A DNA stretch of 44,218 bases from Prevotella sp. (lineage in GTDB: Bacteria > Bacteroidota > Bacteroidia > Bacteroidales > Bacteroidaceae), in contig JAHHQW010000015.1 in NCBI GenBank assembly GCA_020026195.1, positions 1-44,218 on the forward strand, given 5' to 3'. The translations under genes and the position numbers were made by a program. Shown here piece by piece: positions 1 to 8,346 of the stretch; position 1 is the stretch's first letter, and each line of letters starts with the position of its first letter. A model generated the notes under the pieces. That model did no database searches. It was not told the DNA's origin and was given only the letters and a program-made list of their open reading frames with translations.

Positions 1-34
1 TTTATTAACCTTAAATCTAATACTATGAAAAACA
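1..34 (-). ncRNA. Partial copy of duplicated short-RNA element (left edge)
   Basis: Positions 1-55 are the exact reverse complement of 21886-21940. Read leftward, the block starts at a promoter -7 box (40-47) and the predicted transcript (from about 34) runs off the window at position 1, so its terminator cannot be seen. The complete copy at 21907-21970 ends in a hairpin and T-run. No reading frame of note lies within it. The function is unknown; a small RNA is inferred from the conserved promoter plus transcribed block. Confidence 0.5.
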
Positions 35-39
35 CGATG

Positions 40-71
40 CAAAGGTATAGCTTTTATCGGAATCTCCAAAA
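40..71 (-). promoter_or_regulatory. Bacteroidetes-type promoter of left short-RNA copy
   Basis: On the minus strand, TTTTG (71-67) is followed by 19 nt and then TACCTTTG (47-40). This matches the Bacteroidetes primary-sigma pattern TTTG, 19-21 nt, TAnnTTTG. The same two boxes and the same 19-nt spacing occur in the right copy, although the spacer between them has diverged. That supports selection on the promoter. Confidence 0.65.
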
Positions 72-106
72 TTACAAATCAAAAATCGTGCCATTGCAAA
101 TATTTT

Positions 107-120
107 TTGATTATAATCAA
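107..120 (-). promoter_or_regulatory. FNR/CRP-like box upstream of left short-RNA copy
   Basis: A perfect inverted repeat, TTGAT-TATA-ATCAA, matches the classical FNR-type consensus TTGAT-N4-ATCAA. Its centre is 66.5 nt from the -7 box, exactly as in the right copy (21821-21834), which places it near -80 from the predicted start. Between it and the promoter lies a further block conserved in both copies, TGGCA at 89-93. Binding by a CRP/FNR-family protein is inferred from the match. Confidence 0.55.
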
Positions 121-136
121 TTCACAAGACACAAAA

Positions 137-185
137 AGACACAAAATAGGCGCGACATAGAGTATGCTGCGCCTATTTTGTGTCT
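137..185 (-). terminator. Rho-independent terminator of the alcohol dehydrogenase
   Basis: A 17-bp perfect stem (137-153 with 169-185) closes a 15-nt loop. Leftward transcription then meets a T-run (complement of 133-137). The stem overlaps the stop codon of the dehydrogenase gene. Confidence 0.85.
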
Positions 186-1341
186 ATAATATGAAATGTA
201 ATATTTCGTCCACCTTATCGGGAGTTACGATGTTATTTTCTCCGACATTCCACTTACGCTCCTTGAAACGTTCCACGATAGTGTGAATTGTATCCTCACC
301 TATTCCATAGTCTGACAGATGCAGTTTCATTCCTAGAGAATCGAAGAACAGAGCAGTAAGGTCAATGGCCTTGTCAATACGTTCGTCAATATTGCCTTCG
401 TGGATATTCCATATACGCTCAGCATACTGTAACAGTTTATCCTGCTTCTCACGACGCATAACATGCATTACTCCGGGATATACCATTGCAAGAGTTACGC
501 CATGGTCAAGTCCGTGCAGTGCAGTAAGTTCATGGCCAATCATGTGCGTTGCCCAGTCTTCGTCTACACCCATTGCAATAAAGCCATTGAGGGCCATTGT
601 CGCAGTAATCATAAAGTCTGCACAGTCGTTATATTCCAGTTTGCCAGGACGCATAAGTTTCGGAGCCACCTCTACGAGAGTCTTCAATAAACCTTCTGCC
701 CATCTGTCCATTACTCTGGTGTGGTTGGCAGTAGTAAGATACTGTTCGAGCGTATGAGCAAACGTATCGACTATACCGTTTGCAATCTGTTTCTTTGGAA
801 GAGAATAGACAGCCGTAGGGTCAAGTATAGAGAACTTAGGAAACAGCAGCGGACTGCCGAAAGCATATTTCTCCTGAGTTGCACGACGTGAAATAACAGC
901 ACCGTTATTCATTTCCGAAGCCGTTGCAGGAAGAGTTAGAACTGTAGCAAAAGGCATAGCATCCTTTATCGGAGCACCCTTTGAAAGCATAGTCCATGGA
1001 TCTTCACCGTCAAACTTTGCGGCAGCAGCAATAAACTTAGTACCATCAATAATAGAACCACCTCCTACGGCGAGCAGCATATCAACCTTTTCTGTCCTGC
1101 ATATATCGACAGCCTTCATCAGCGTATCATAATCCGGATTAGCCTCTATTCCGCCAAACTCAGTTACTACACACCCCTTCAATGCCGCCATGACCTGATC
1201 GTAAATACCATTTTTCTTTATGGAGCCGCCGCCATAAGTCATAAGTACATGTGTACCGTCAGCAATATTCTCAGAAAGTTTAGCTATCTGTCCCTCACCG
1301 AATATCAGCTTCACGGGATTTTGGAATTCAAAATTATTCAT
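184..1341 (-). CDS. yqhD: Iron-containing alcohol dehydrogenase, YqhD-type aldehyde reductase
   Basis: The 385-residue protein has full family length (E. coli YqhD is 387) and resembles it from end to end. The family reduces short-chain aldehydes to alcohols with NADPH in the cytoplasm. GGGS motifs at residues 37-40 and 93-96 form the dinucleotide-binding site. D192, H196, H266 and H280 fit the four metal ligands of the family; the last two lie 14 residues apart in the DWATHM...HGLDHG segment. The gene has its own promoter (1373-1404) and terminator, so it is probably a single transcription unit rather than part of the kinase operon ending at 1426. A symmetrical operator-like site covers its -33 box. 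Substrate preference cannot be read from sequence; a butanol dehydrogenase role is the alternative. Confidence 0.92.
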   Translation of the reverse strand: MNNFEFQNPVKLIFGEGQIAKLSENIADGTHVLMTYGGGSIKKNGIYDQVMAALKGCVVTEFGGIEANPDYDTLMKAVDICRTEKVDMLLAVGGGSIIDGTKFIAAAAKFDGEDPWTMLSKGAPIKDAMPFATVLTLPATASEMNNGAVISRRATQEKYAFGSPLLFPKFSILDPTAVYSLPKKQIANGIVDTFAHTLEQYLTTANHTRVMDRWAEGLLKTLVEVAPKLMRPGKLEYNDCADFMITATMALNGFIAMGVDEDWATHMIGHELTALHGLDHGVTLAMVYPGVMHVMRREKQDKLLQYAERIWNIHEGNIDERIDKAIDLTALFFDSLGMKLHLSDYGIGEDTIHTIVERFKERKWNVGENNIVTPDKVDEILHFIL

Positions 1342-1372
1342 AGTGTTACTGTTCTTTTTACATTATATGCCA

Positions 1373-1404
1373 CAAAGATAAATAAAATCTCCATACGTCA
1401 CAAT
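1373..1404 (-). promoter_or_regulatory. Promoter of the alcohol dehydrogenase gene
   Basis: On the minus strand, ATTG (1404-1401), 20 nt, and TATCTTTG (1380-1373) fit the Bacteroidetes -33/-7 pattern. The -7 box lies about 32 nt before the ATG. Confidence 0.65.
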
Positions 1405-1412
1405 ATGACGTA
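1394..1412. promoter_or_regulatory. Perfect palindrome over the -33 box (putative operator)
   Basis: TACGTCA-CAATA-TGACGTA has perfect 7-bp arms and a 5-nt centre, and overlaps the -33 box of the dehydrogenase promoter. Its position suits repression, or class II activation by a dimeric regulator such as a CRP/FNR-family protein. The regulator is unknown. Confidence 0.55.
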
Positions 1413-1425
1413 AAGAAATTATACA

Positions 1426-2721
1426 TCAGAATGTAATACAGAACTTAGTAAGACCGTCAGGATAACTGCGGAGCGAGAACGTACAGTGATGTCTGTCCAA
1501 TACCTCGCGAATAAACAAAAGACCAATACCCTGTCCTGTCGGTTTAGTAGAGAAAAACGGAGTAAACAGTTTTGTCTCCACATCACGAGGGATAGGTGCA
1601 CCGTCGTCGGCAATCTCCAGCATCGGAGATGAAGATGACGTCCTGATGATTATCGTTCCAGAGGTATCAATACTCTCAACGGCATTCTTCACAATGTTTA
1701 CCAATACCTGTTCAAAGAGCGCCCTGTCAAGACTTACCATAGGATTATCCTCACTGAGGATATATTTAAAAGAGATATTCTTGTCTTTACAAAGCGATTC
1801 CATAAACACACTGCACGAAGAGACAACCTCATTAAGAGACACCTCGTTAAGTTTAGGTTCTGGAATCTTAACCACATCTGCAAAGTTTGTTATGAATTTA
1901 CTCATGCGCATGCTACGCTCCACGCACACCGTCATTACCTCCTGTAAGTCAGCACCATCTTCCATGTCGGCAAGCATATCCTTAACAGTTTCAAGAGCAG
2001 ACGTTATGCCACCCACCGTATTGTTCACCTCATGGGCAATCATACGGATAACCTTTTCATAAGCCTTTTTCTCAGCCTTTACCACTTCAGAAGTAAGACT
2101 TTCTATTAATACGAAAGGATGAGCAAAGCCGCGGTCAACGAACGACAGACGAGAACATCTGTATATCATGGCATCACCTATGCGTACAGTGTCCGAAGCC
2201 CCCTGCGGAATATTTGCCACGGCATCAGTCAGTGGCAGAGAAAGAGATTCAAGAGTCTTACCGATAACTTCGTCGGGCGAAGAAACATTAAGGAAACGTA
2301 CAGCAGCCTTATTCAGCATACTTATATGATTGTCCAGGTCAAAAACTATTACGCCCATCGGCGACACATCAATAAGCAAGTCTAAGAAATGATTCTGTTC
2401 GCGCAGTCGCAGACGTTCCTCCTTCAGCTGATCCATCATGCGGTTAAACACCATGACAATACGGTCAGCCTCTTTCTGTCCCACAAGTTTCAGTCTGCTG
2501 CTAAAGTCCTGTTCACGCAGCAGGTCCATACCATTTGCTATACTGTCAAGAGGTTTTATAACCTTACGATAAAAGAAAAAAAGGAATATAAGTATACATG
2601 AAATCACGCCTTCGGTAACGAACAGCAGCACACTGCCCTGCACCACTGTCATCTTAAACAGCAGTGCACCTACCGTAAGCAGCATAACCACAAGCGTACC
2701 AAAGAGATATTTCAGTTTCAT
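1426..2721 (-). CDS. Sensor histidine kinase of the first sigma-54 two-component system (HK1)
   Basis: The 431-residue membrane kinase has two adjacent transmembrane helices (about 5-23 and 30-50) joined by a loop of only about six residues. A HAMP-like segment (51-103) and a PAS-like segment (about 110-210) follow. The H-box is HEVNN with phospho-acceptor H230, the N-box is N342/N346, and the ATP lid carries DDG (372-374) and GQGIG (396-400). All catalytic motifs are intact. It overlaps the regulator gene by 4 nt, so it is the partner of that regulator and the last gene of the TolC-RR-HK operon. No extracytoplasmic sensing domain exists. The signal must be intramembrane, cytoplasmic through the PAS segment, or relayed by a partner such as the FtsX permeases; that last point is inference. 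Confidence 0.9.
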   Translation of the reverse strand: MKLKYLFGTLVVMLLTVGALLFKMTVVQGSVLLFVTEGVISCILIFLFFFYRKVIKPLDSIANGMDLLREQDFSSRLKLVGQKEADRIVMVFNRMMDQLKEERLRLREQNHFLDLLIDVSPMGVIVFDLDNHISMLNKAAVRFLNVSSPDEVIGKTLESLSLPLTDAVANIPQGASDTVRIGDAMIYRCSRLSFVDRGFAHPFVLIESLTSEVVKAEKKAYEKVIRMIAHEVNNTVGGITSALETVKDMLADMEDGADLQEVMTVCVERSMRMSKFITNFADVVKIPEPKLNEVSLNEVVSSCSVFMESLCKDKNISFKYILSEDNPMVSLDRALFEQVLVNIVKNAVESIDTSGTIIIRTSSSSPMLEIADDGAPIPRDVETKLFTPFFSTKPTGQGIGLLFIREVLDRHHCTFSLRSYPDGLTKFCITF

Positions 2722-4067
2722 AGGTCAATTCCGAATTTTTCTAATCTTCTGTACAGCGACTGACGAGTTATTCCGAGTACCTGTGCCACCTTAGACAAAT
2801 TATTATCATATTTTTCAAGAGCTTCCATGATAGTCTGTCGTTCCACCTCCTCAAGTGTCATTCCGTCTAAAGAAGTATGTTTTTTCGCAGAACACTCTAC
2901 AGGCTGATACTGCTGTTTAAAGTCTTCAGACGTTATTTCATGTCCGTCACATACCAGCAGAGTACGTTCCACGAAGTTTTTTAGTTCACGGATATTACCG
3001 GGATAAGGCAGCGAGCACAGATAGTCCATGGCATCATTAGAAAATTCCACCAGAGGCATATCATTCTGACGACACAGACGGTCTGCGAAATGACGCGCCA
3101 GCAGAGGAATGTCTTCACGACGTTCACGCAATGCAGGCAGATGAATTGTTATGAGATTCACACGATAGAAAAGATCTTCGCGGAAAGACTTCTGCTGCAC
3201 CATAGCAGGCAGATCGGCATTCGTGGCACATACCACACGTACATCCACCTTGCGCGGCTTACTGTCACCCAGTACTTCGAACGTCTGTTCCTGTAACACA
3301 CGTAACATCTTTGTCTGGCAGCTCATATCCAGTTCGCCAAGCTCGTCTAAGAATATAGTTCCCTTGTCAGCCATTTCAAAACGTCCCAGTCTGTCAGCAT
3401 CGGCACCGGTAAAGGCACCTTTCTTATGACCGAACATCTCGCTCTCAAACAACGACTGAGAAATACCGCCTAAGTTTACCTTCACGAAAGGAGCAGCAGC
3501 ACGCTTACTGTTACGATGCAGGGCTTCGGCAATAAGTTCCTTGCCCGTACCGCTCTCGCCCGTAATCAGCACCGAAGCATTAGTCGGAGCTATCCTCTTC
3601 ACTGTTCTTAATATATCTTTCAGGGCAGCACTCTCGCCCACTATTCCTGCACGGTCGAAACCATCGCATACATCAGTCTGCATGGTCGGCACCTTCTTTC
3701 CCGTAAGTTCAAGAGCCGTCTCTATACGCTGCATAAGCAGAATGTTCTGCCACGGCTTCGTTATGAAGTCAAAAGCACCCGCCTGCATACCTTTTACGGC
3801 GAGGTCGATGCTGCCCCATGCCGTCATCAGAATAACCGGCACGTCAGGGCGCAGAGTCTTTACATCCTTCAGCAGTTTCAGACCTTCCTTACCATCTGTA
3901 GAAAGCGAGAAGTTCATGTCCATAAGAATCAGACGCGGTTCTTCGGAACGCACTACGTCCAGGGCCTCATTCGGCATAGCCACAGCCTTAGTGTCGTAAC
4001 CCTCGTGTTTAAGTAGAAGTTTAAGCGACGACCTTATCGCACTATCATCATCTATTATTAAAATCAT
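2718..4067 (-). CDS. Sigma-54-dependent response regulator, NtrC family (RR1)
   Basis: The 449-residue activator has three domains: a receiver (1-120, acidic pocket D6-D8, phospho-acceptor D50), an AAA+ domain (about 140-370) and a C-terminal Fis-type helix-turn-helix (about 400-449). The AAA+ part has Walker A GESGTGKE (170-177), the sigma-54 contact loop GAFTGA (217-222) and Walker B around IFLDELGE (238-245). The family remodels the closed RpoN-RNA polymerase complex by ATP hydrolysis while bound to upstream sites. It is co-transcribed with HK1 and TolC behind a sigma-54 promoter with palindromic upstream sites, so autoregulation is likely. The same sites occur before three other units of this window and are its probable targets. 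Confidence 0.95.
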   Translation of the reverse strand: MILIIDDDSAIRSSLKLLLKHEGYDTKAVAMPNEALDVVRSEEPRLILMDMNFSLSTDGKEGLKLLKDVKTLRPDVPVILMTAWGSIDLAVKGMQAGAFDFITKPWQNILLMQRIETALELTGKKVPTMQTDVCDGFDRAGIVGESAALKDILRTVKRIAPTNASVLITGESGTGKELIAEALHRNSKRAAAPFVKVNLGGISQSLFESEMFGHKKGAFTGADADRLGRFEMADKGTIFLDELGELDMSCQTKMLRVLQEQTFEVLGDSKPRKVDVRVVCATNADLPAMVQQKSFREDLFYRVNLITIHLPALRERREDIPLLARHFADRLCRQNDMPLVEFSNDAMDYLCSLPYPGNIRELKNFVERTLLVCDGHEITSEDFKQQYQPVECSAKKHTSLDGMTLEEVERQTIMEALEKYDNNLSKVAQVLGITRQSLYRRLEKFGIDL

Positions 4068-4093
4068 ACTACAAATATAATGCTTTATTCGTA

Positions 4094-5563
4094 TTATCCC
4101 TTTATCAGTTGTTCAAAATCAGCGTCAATGCCAGTATTATTGATGAAATCCCATAAAGTCAGACTGCGTACCTGATAATAATAATGCCAGTAGCTGAACA
4201 ATTCGCTTATATGTTTCTGTCGTGCCTCGTCTTTCCTTACCTGCGAGTCGTTCAGGTCGAGTGTAGAAATTTTACCAATCATAAAAGTCTCCACATTAGT
4301 CTTATAACGTTTCTGTGCTATTATGTCTGCCTTATCAGCCAGATGCAGCTGTTGCTGCTGATTATTGAAATGTTCCACAAGCATAAAGATATCCTGTTCA
4401 AAGTTCATTCTCTCCTGACGCAGACGACTCATCGTCACCTCACGGTTACTTTCGGCCACTTTCACCTTACCGCGTCGCTTACCCCAGTCAAGCAGAGGAA
4501 TACGTATGCCCACTTCCACCACCTGGTTATCCTTCAGAGGATTGTAAGTACCCTTGAAATTCTGTGCCGTACCCGTAAGACCAACCTGTGCAAACAGATT
4601 TATCTCACGGCGTTTTCCCTTAGCCTCTGCCACCTGGTAATCGGCTTCAAGCTGACGGCGGCGTATGTTACGTGCAAACGAATTATTGGCAAGAGCCTTT
4701 CCCAGTACGTCTTCGTATATAAGTATTACCTCCGGCATCAGTTCAGGCAGAACGGGATCCAACGTTACCGTCGAATCAATACCTAAAAACGAACGCAGGG
4801 CAAACATACAGTTCTTCATGTCGCTCTCATTGTCCGTCATTGCCGAACGAGCCTCCAGTACGTTAAGTTCAAGCTGCAACACGTCATTCTCGCTTATCTG
4901 TCCCATCTTGCGTTTAGCCTTCGCCACATCGTACAGCTTTTCGGCATTCGTAAGGTTCTGGCGAGCTATTTCCACACGTTCCTTAGCCAGCAGAAGGTTA
5001 AAGAAATAATTTATTGTATTCATCGTAACCTGTTCTGTAGCTGACAGAAACGCTGCCTTAGCCTCTTCATAACGCAGAGGCTCTATCTTACGGTTCCATC
5101 GTGTGTGATTGACTCCGAATACAGGCTGCGTAAGTGTAATGGCTACGGGCACCGACATGAAACGTTCCGACCTGTTACCATCAAACTGCTTAAGATAATC
5201 GAGCGATGTAGTAAGTGAAAGTTTACCGCCCGTAAACCATATATTCTGGTCAATCGACACAGTGCCGTTCATTCCCATATAGTTGTTTCTAAGAAACATA
5301 TACTGTCCGTCTTCCTTCTGATAAGCACTGTAGTTTTTGTTATAAGAAGGAATCACGGCTTCTAAATTCATTTCTGGCAGAAGGTCGGCACGGAACGTTC
5401 TGTATTCCCAGTAAGCCTTTTTCAGTTCGTTAAGTGCCACGGCAGCATCAACGCTCTGCACCCGCGCTATACGTACGGCTTCGTCGAGCGTTATCTCTCT
5501 CTTATGTGCAGAAGCCGACAATGTAATTACTGCCAGCACCAATATGTATGCTATTCGTTTCAT
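4094..5563 (-). CDS. TolC-family outer membrane efflux protein (first system)
   Basis: The 489-residue protein starts at the ATG at 5563, which gives a proper signal peptide (residues 1-19, hydrophobic core then SASA). A longer frame to 5716 is open, but it would run through the sigma-54 promoter and activator sites, so it is rejected. Two long coiled-coil repeats typical of the TolC periplasmic barrel are visible (about 170-240 and 375-470). The family forms a trimeric outer-membrane channel that joins an HlyD-type adaptor and an inner-membrane pump. It is first in an operon with RR1 (26 nt downstream) and HK1. No pump or adaptor is adjacent; those parts lie in units with the same promoter type. 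Confidence 0.92.
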   Translation of the reverse strand: MKRIAYILVLAVITLSASAHKREITLDEAVRIARVQSVDAAVALNELKKAYWEYRTFRADLLPEMNLEAVIPSYNKNYSAYQKEDGQYMFLRNNYMGMNGTVSIDQNIWFTGGKLSLTTSLDYLKQFDGNRSERFMSVPVAITLTQPVFGVNHTRWNRKIEPLRYEEAKAAFLSATEQVTMNTINYFFNLLLAKERVEIARQNLTNAEKLYDVAKAKRKMGQISENDVLQLELNVLEARSAMTDNESDMKNCMFALRSFLGIDSTVTLDPVLPELMPEVILIYEDVLGKALANNSFARNIRRRQLEADYQVAEAKGKRREINLFAQVGLTGTAQNFKGTYNPLKDNQVVEVGIRIPLLDWGKRRGKVKVAESNREVTMSRLRQERMNFEQDIFMLVEHFNNQQQQLHLADKADIIAQKRYKTNVETFMIGKISTLDLNDSQVRKDEARQKHISELFSYWHYYYQVRSLTLWDFINNTGIDADFEQLIKG

Positions 5564-5592
5564 CTGTTTTGTATTAATGTCATAAATAATAG

Positions 5593-5608
5593 TACAATAT
5601 ATATGCCA
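5593..5608 (-). promoter_or_regulatory. Sigma-54 (-24/-12) promoter of the TolC-RR1-HK1 operon
   Basis: On the minus strand TGGCA (5608-5604), 6 nt, TTGTA (5597-5593). Spacing equals the sigma-54 consensus TGGCAC-N5-TTGCW; the -12 reads GT rather than GC. The predicted start is near 5582, about 20 nt before the ATG. A TATCAG element (5627-5632) lies 19 nt upstream of the -24 box. Confidence 0.8.
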
Positions 5609-5653
5609 TAATACTAAATGATTATGTATCAGACATTTATGATTTTCCATAGG

Positions 5654-5688
5654 TGTACGATAACGTACACATTGTACGATTTCGGATA
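5654..5688 (-). promoter_or_regulatory. Paired RR1 upstream activator sites before tolC
   Basis: TGTACG-ATAA-CGTACA (5654-5669, perfect palindrome, extended by one more pair) and TGTACG-ATTT-CGGATA (5673-5688) are separated by 3 nt. Their centres lie near -80 and -98 from the predicted start. The same pair occurs at 14289, 26013 and 40488. Binding by RR1 is inferred because RR1 is encoded by this operon. Confidence 0.75.
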
Positions 5689-5774
5689 TGTTACGCTGTC
5701 TTTTCCCACCAAACATACAGATGCAGAGAGTATCTAAAGTTGCAATATCAGTCGTTTTTATTATAATAATATTT

Positions 5775-5782
5775 TATATTTG
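5775..5782 (+). promoter_or_regulatory. Probable -7 box of the GH110 gene
   Basis: TATATTTG fits TAnnTTTG and lies 23 nt before the ATG at 5805. No good -33 TTTG is seen at the expected distance, only a T-rich stretch around 5754-5759, so the promoter is weak or activated. Confidence 0.4.
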
Positions 5783-5804
5783 CATACAAATCTAAATAAA
5801 GTCA

Positions 5805-7628
5805 ATGAATAAAAAATTAATAGTAATCGCCGTATTTATAGGTTGCTTAGTAACAGTAACTTTAATAAAGGTTTTCTCATCTAACAAATCAGAGTATGAA
5901 ATGAGCAGCTATGGCGTTGAGCCGGGCAGCGAGGCCAGCGTAACTGCCGGAGTAGAAAAAGCTATCACGGCCATACGCAAGGAATCGGAAGGCAGTGATG
6001 TCGTAATACGCTTTAAGCCAGGAACGTATCATTTCTATCCTGAGGGTGCGGCAGAACGAGAATATTACATATCTAATCACGATCAGGACAATCCCAAGAA
6101 AGTTGGTATTGCATTAGAAGACTTCAAGAACCTTACCATCGAAGGAAACGGTGCAGAGTTTATATTTCATGGCATCATGCTGCCTGTATCGGTGTTACGT
6201 TCTGAGAATGTAGTGCTTAAGGACTTCAGCATTGACTTTGCCAATCCTACGATAGCACAGGTAAAGATAGAGAAGAACGATGATACTGGCATTACATTCC
6301 GTCCGGCGCCGTGGGTAAAACACCGTATTGCCGATGACGGTCAGTTTGAATACTATGGCGACAAATGGGCAATACGTCCTTCTACGGGCATAGCTTTCGA
6401 AGGCGACACAAAACATGTGGTATACCAGACAAGCGACCTTTCATATTCTACACATGGTGTTACCGAAGTTGAAAAGGGTCTGTATCATGCTCCCGAATGG
6501 AAAGACGAACGTCTTGTTCCAGGTACTGTCGTTGCCATGCGTGACTATGCACGCCCCACTCCCGGCATATTCTTATCACACAACAAGAACACTAAATTAA
6601 ATAACGTTACGGTTCATTATGCTTACGGCATGGGACTCATTGCACAGCTCTGCGAAGATATTACACTCGACGGCTTTAACGTATGTCTCAGGGGAAAGGA
6701 CGATCCTCGATATTTTACCACACAGGCAGATGCTACACATTTTTCAAGCTGCAAGGGTAAGATTACGTCGGTTAACGGTCTGTACGAGAACATGATGGAC
6801 GATGCCATCAATATACACAGCACATATCTCAACATTGTGGACATTGTGGATGACAGAACATTTGTATGCAGCTACATGCATCCGCAGACATGGGGATTTG
6901 ACTGGGGTTTTGCAAACGACTCGGTACAGTTTGTAAAGTCTGAAACGATGGAGGCACACGACAGTATATACACCATAGAATCTATCACTCCGCACGACAC
7001 AGCTACCGTAAGCGGTGCTAAGTTATTTAAGATTGTTCTTGACCGCAATGTTACAGGACTTGATAAGAATGAGGAGATGGCAGACGGCAGTGAAACTGAC
7101 AGATACGGAATAGAAAACCTTACATGGGCTCCGGAAGTTTACTTTGCACATAACACCATACGTAACAACCGTGCAAGAGGTTCGCTGTTCAGTTCTCCGA
7201 AAAAGACAGTAGTAGAGGATAATGTCTACGACCATACTTCGGGCACGGCCATACTGCTCTGCGGTGACTGTAACGGATGGTTTGAGACAGGCGCATGCCG
7301 TGATGTCGTGATTCGCAATAACAAGTTCATCAATGCTCTTACAAACATGTTTCAGTTTACTAACGCCGTAATATCAATATATCCCGAAATTCCGAATCTT
7401 GAAGAACAGAAAAAATATTTCCACGGCAACGGCAAGGGCTCGATACGTATAGAGGATAACGAATTCGACACGTTCGATACTCCCCTGCTATATGCCAAGT
7501 CGGTTGACGGTCTGGTATTTAAGAACAATGTAATACGTAAGAACAACGATTATAAACCGTTTCATTGGAATCAGAAACCTGTTTTACTGGAACGTGTCAA
7601 GAATGCGGAGATTTCTATCAGCGAATAG
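5805..7628 (+). CDS. GH110 family alpha-1,3-galactosidase
   Basis: The 607-residue protein matches GH110 in length and in its right-handed parallel beta-helix character. GH110 enzymes (Bacteroides GlaA/GlaB type) remove terminal alpha-1,3-galactose from blood-group B or linear alpha-Gal glycans by inversion. D309 and the pair D332/D333 (in ADATHF and MMDDAINIH) have the same 23-residue spacing as the catalytic aspartates I recall for a characterised GH110 (D321, D344, D345). An N-terminal hydrophobic segment (4-25) exports or anchors it; FIG-C14 is a poor lipobox, so lipid attachment is uncertain. It stands alone between a divergent efflux operon and a terminator, with no SusCD pair nearby. 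That suggests it acts on host mucin glycans trimmed by other loci. Confidence 0.88.
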   Translation: MNKKLIVIAVFIGCLVTVTLIKVFSSNKSEYEMSSYGVEPGSEASVTAGVEKAITAIRKESEGSDVVIRFKPGTYHFYPEGAAEREYYISNHDQDNPKKVGIALEDFKNLTIEGNGAEFIFHGIMLPVSVLRSENVVLKDFSIDFANPTIAQVKIEKNDDTGITFRPAPWVKHRIADDGQFEYYGDKWAIRPSTGIAFEGDTKHVVYQTSDLSYSTHGVTEVEKGLYHAPEWKDERLVPGTVVAMRDYARPTPGIFLSHNKNTKLNNVTVHYAYGMGLIAQLCEDITLDGFNVCLRGKDDPRYFTTQADATHFSSCKGKITSVNGLYENMMDDAINIHSTYLNIVDIVDDRTFVCSYMHPQTWGFDWGFANDSVQFVKSETMEAHDSIYTIESITPHDTATVSGAKLFKIVLDRNVTGLDKNEEMADGSETDRYGIENLTWAPEVYFAHNTIRNNRARGSLFSSPKKTVVEDNVYDHTSGTAILLCGDCNGWFETGACRDVVIRNNKFINALTNMFQFTNAVISIYPEIPNLEEQKKYFHGNGKGSIRIEDNEFDTFDTPLLYAKSVDGLVFKNNVIRKNNDYKPFHWNQKPVLLERVKNAEISISE

Positions 7629-7672
7629 CAGAAGATAACCGTAACTATTTCACGGTAAAGAACGCAAATAAA

Positions 7673-7720
7673 AAACAGAAAATGTGGAAGGCAGCATATC
7701 GTCTTCCACATTTTCTGTTT
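7673..7720. terminator. Long terminator hairpin after the GH110 gene
   Basis: An 18-bp perfect stem (7673-7690 with 7703-7720) has a 12-nt loop and A-rich left and T-rich right flanks, so it could stop transcription in both directions. The rest of the 7629-8346 gap is A/T-rich non-coding sequence holding one copy of a dispersed repeat (8021-8120). Confidence 0.8.
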
Positions 7721-8020
7721 AATAATATAACGGCATATTCGTGAAATACTCTACGGAATAATATTACGAAACGAAAGTATAAATATTAAAATACTTAAAC
7801 TACACAATCTGTCACTTTTACTGGGAAAGGCTTTCAGTCTCTAAAAAATAAGAAACTGACAAAATATGTTCTGGTTTACCGTCATGCGAGATATTTTTCA
7901 GACTAAAACAGCAGTTTTTTTATTCAAAAACCATCATTTTCAGAGTTTTTTACCCGATTTTTCAACCAAACACAGCATGTTTATATGGTAAACATCCTAT
8001 GTTTACAAACTGTTGCAGGT

Positions 8021-8120
8021 ACAAAAGTTTGCAAACACACCTGTGTTTGTTTGTTGTTGTCATGACGCCAACTGAAAAACATACTGAAACAGTAGTTTTT
8101 TATACCTGCGTATTTCGGAC
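8021..8120. repeat. Dispersed intergenic repeat, copy 1
   Basis: This stretch aligns with 38828-38948: both share AAAAGTTTGCAAAC, an R-CACCTG block, GTTTGTT, the GTCATGAC palindrome followed by RCCAAC, a CAT, a T-rich run, and an end like GCRTATTTC. There is no coding potential. The two copies differ in the number of a 22-bp inner unit (one here, two there). It is an unclassified Bacteroidetes-type intergenic element. Confidence 0.55.
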
Positions 8121-8346
8121 GATACATAAATAATTTTGAAATAACTCATTATAACGGCACGTAAATGTCACTGAAAATATCTTTTATACACATATTGATA
8201 AACAGCGCATAACGTAAAAGCCATATAATGATAAATAATAAGTCCCTACTACAAAAAACTCCCGTGATACAAAAGAAGTCTTATAAAGAAACAGAAATTA
8301 CAAGACATCAGTTTGTAGCACGAGAGTATCAGAAATCTGCCCGACT

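Noticed and set aside
5564..5716. N-terminal extension of the first TolC
   Set aside because: The longer frame would place codons over the sigma-54 promoter and activator sites, and would bury the signal peptide that starts at 5563.
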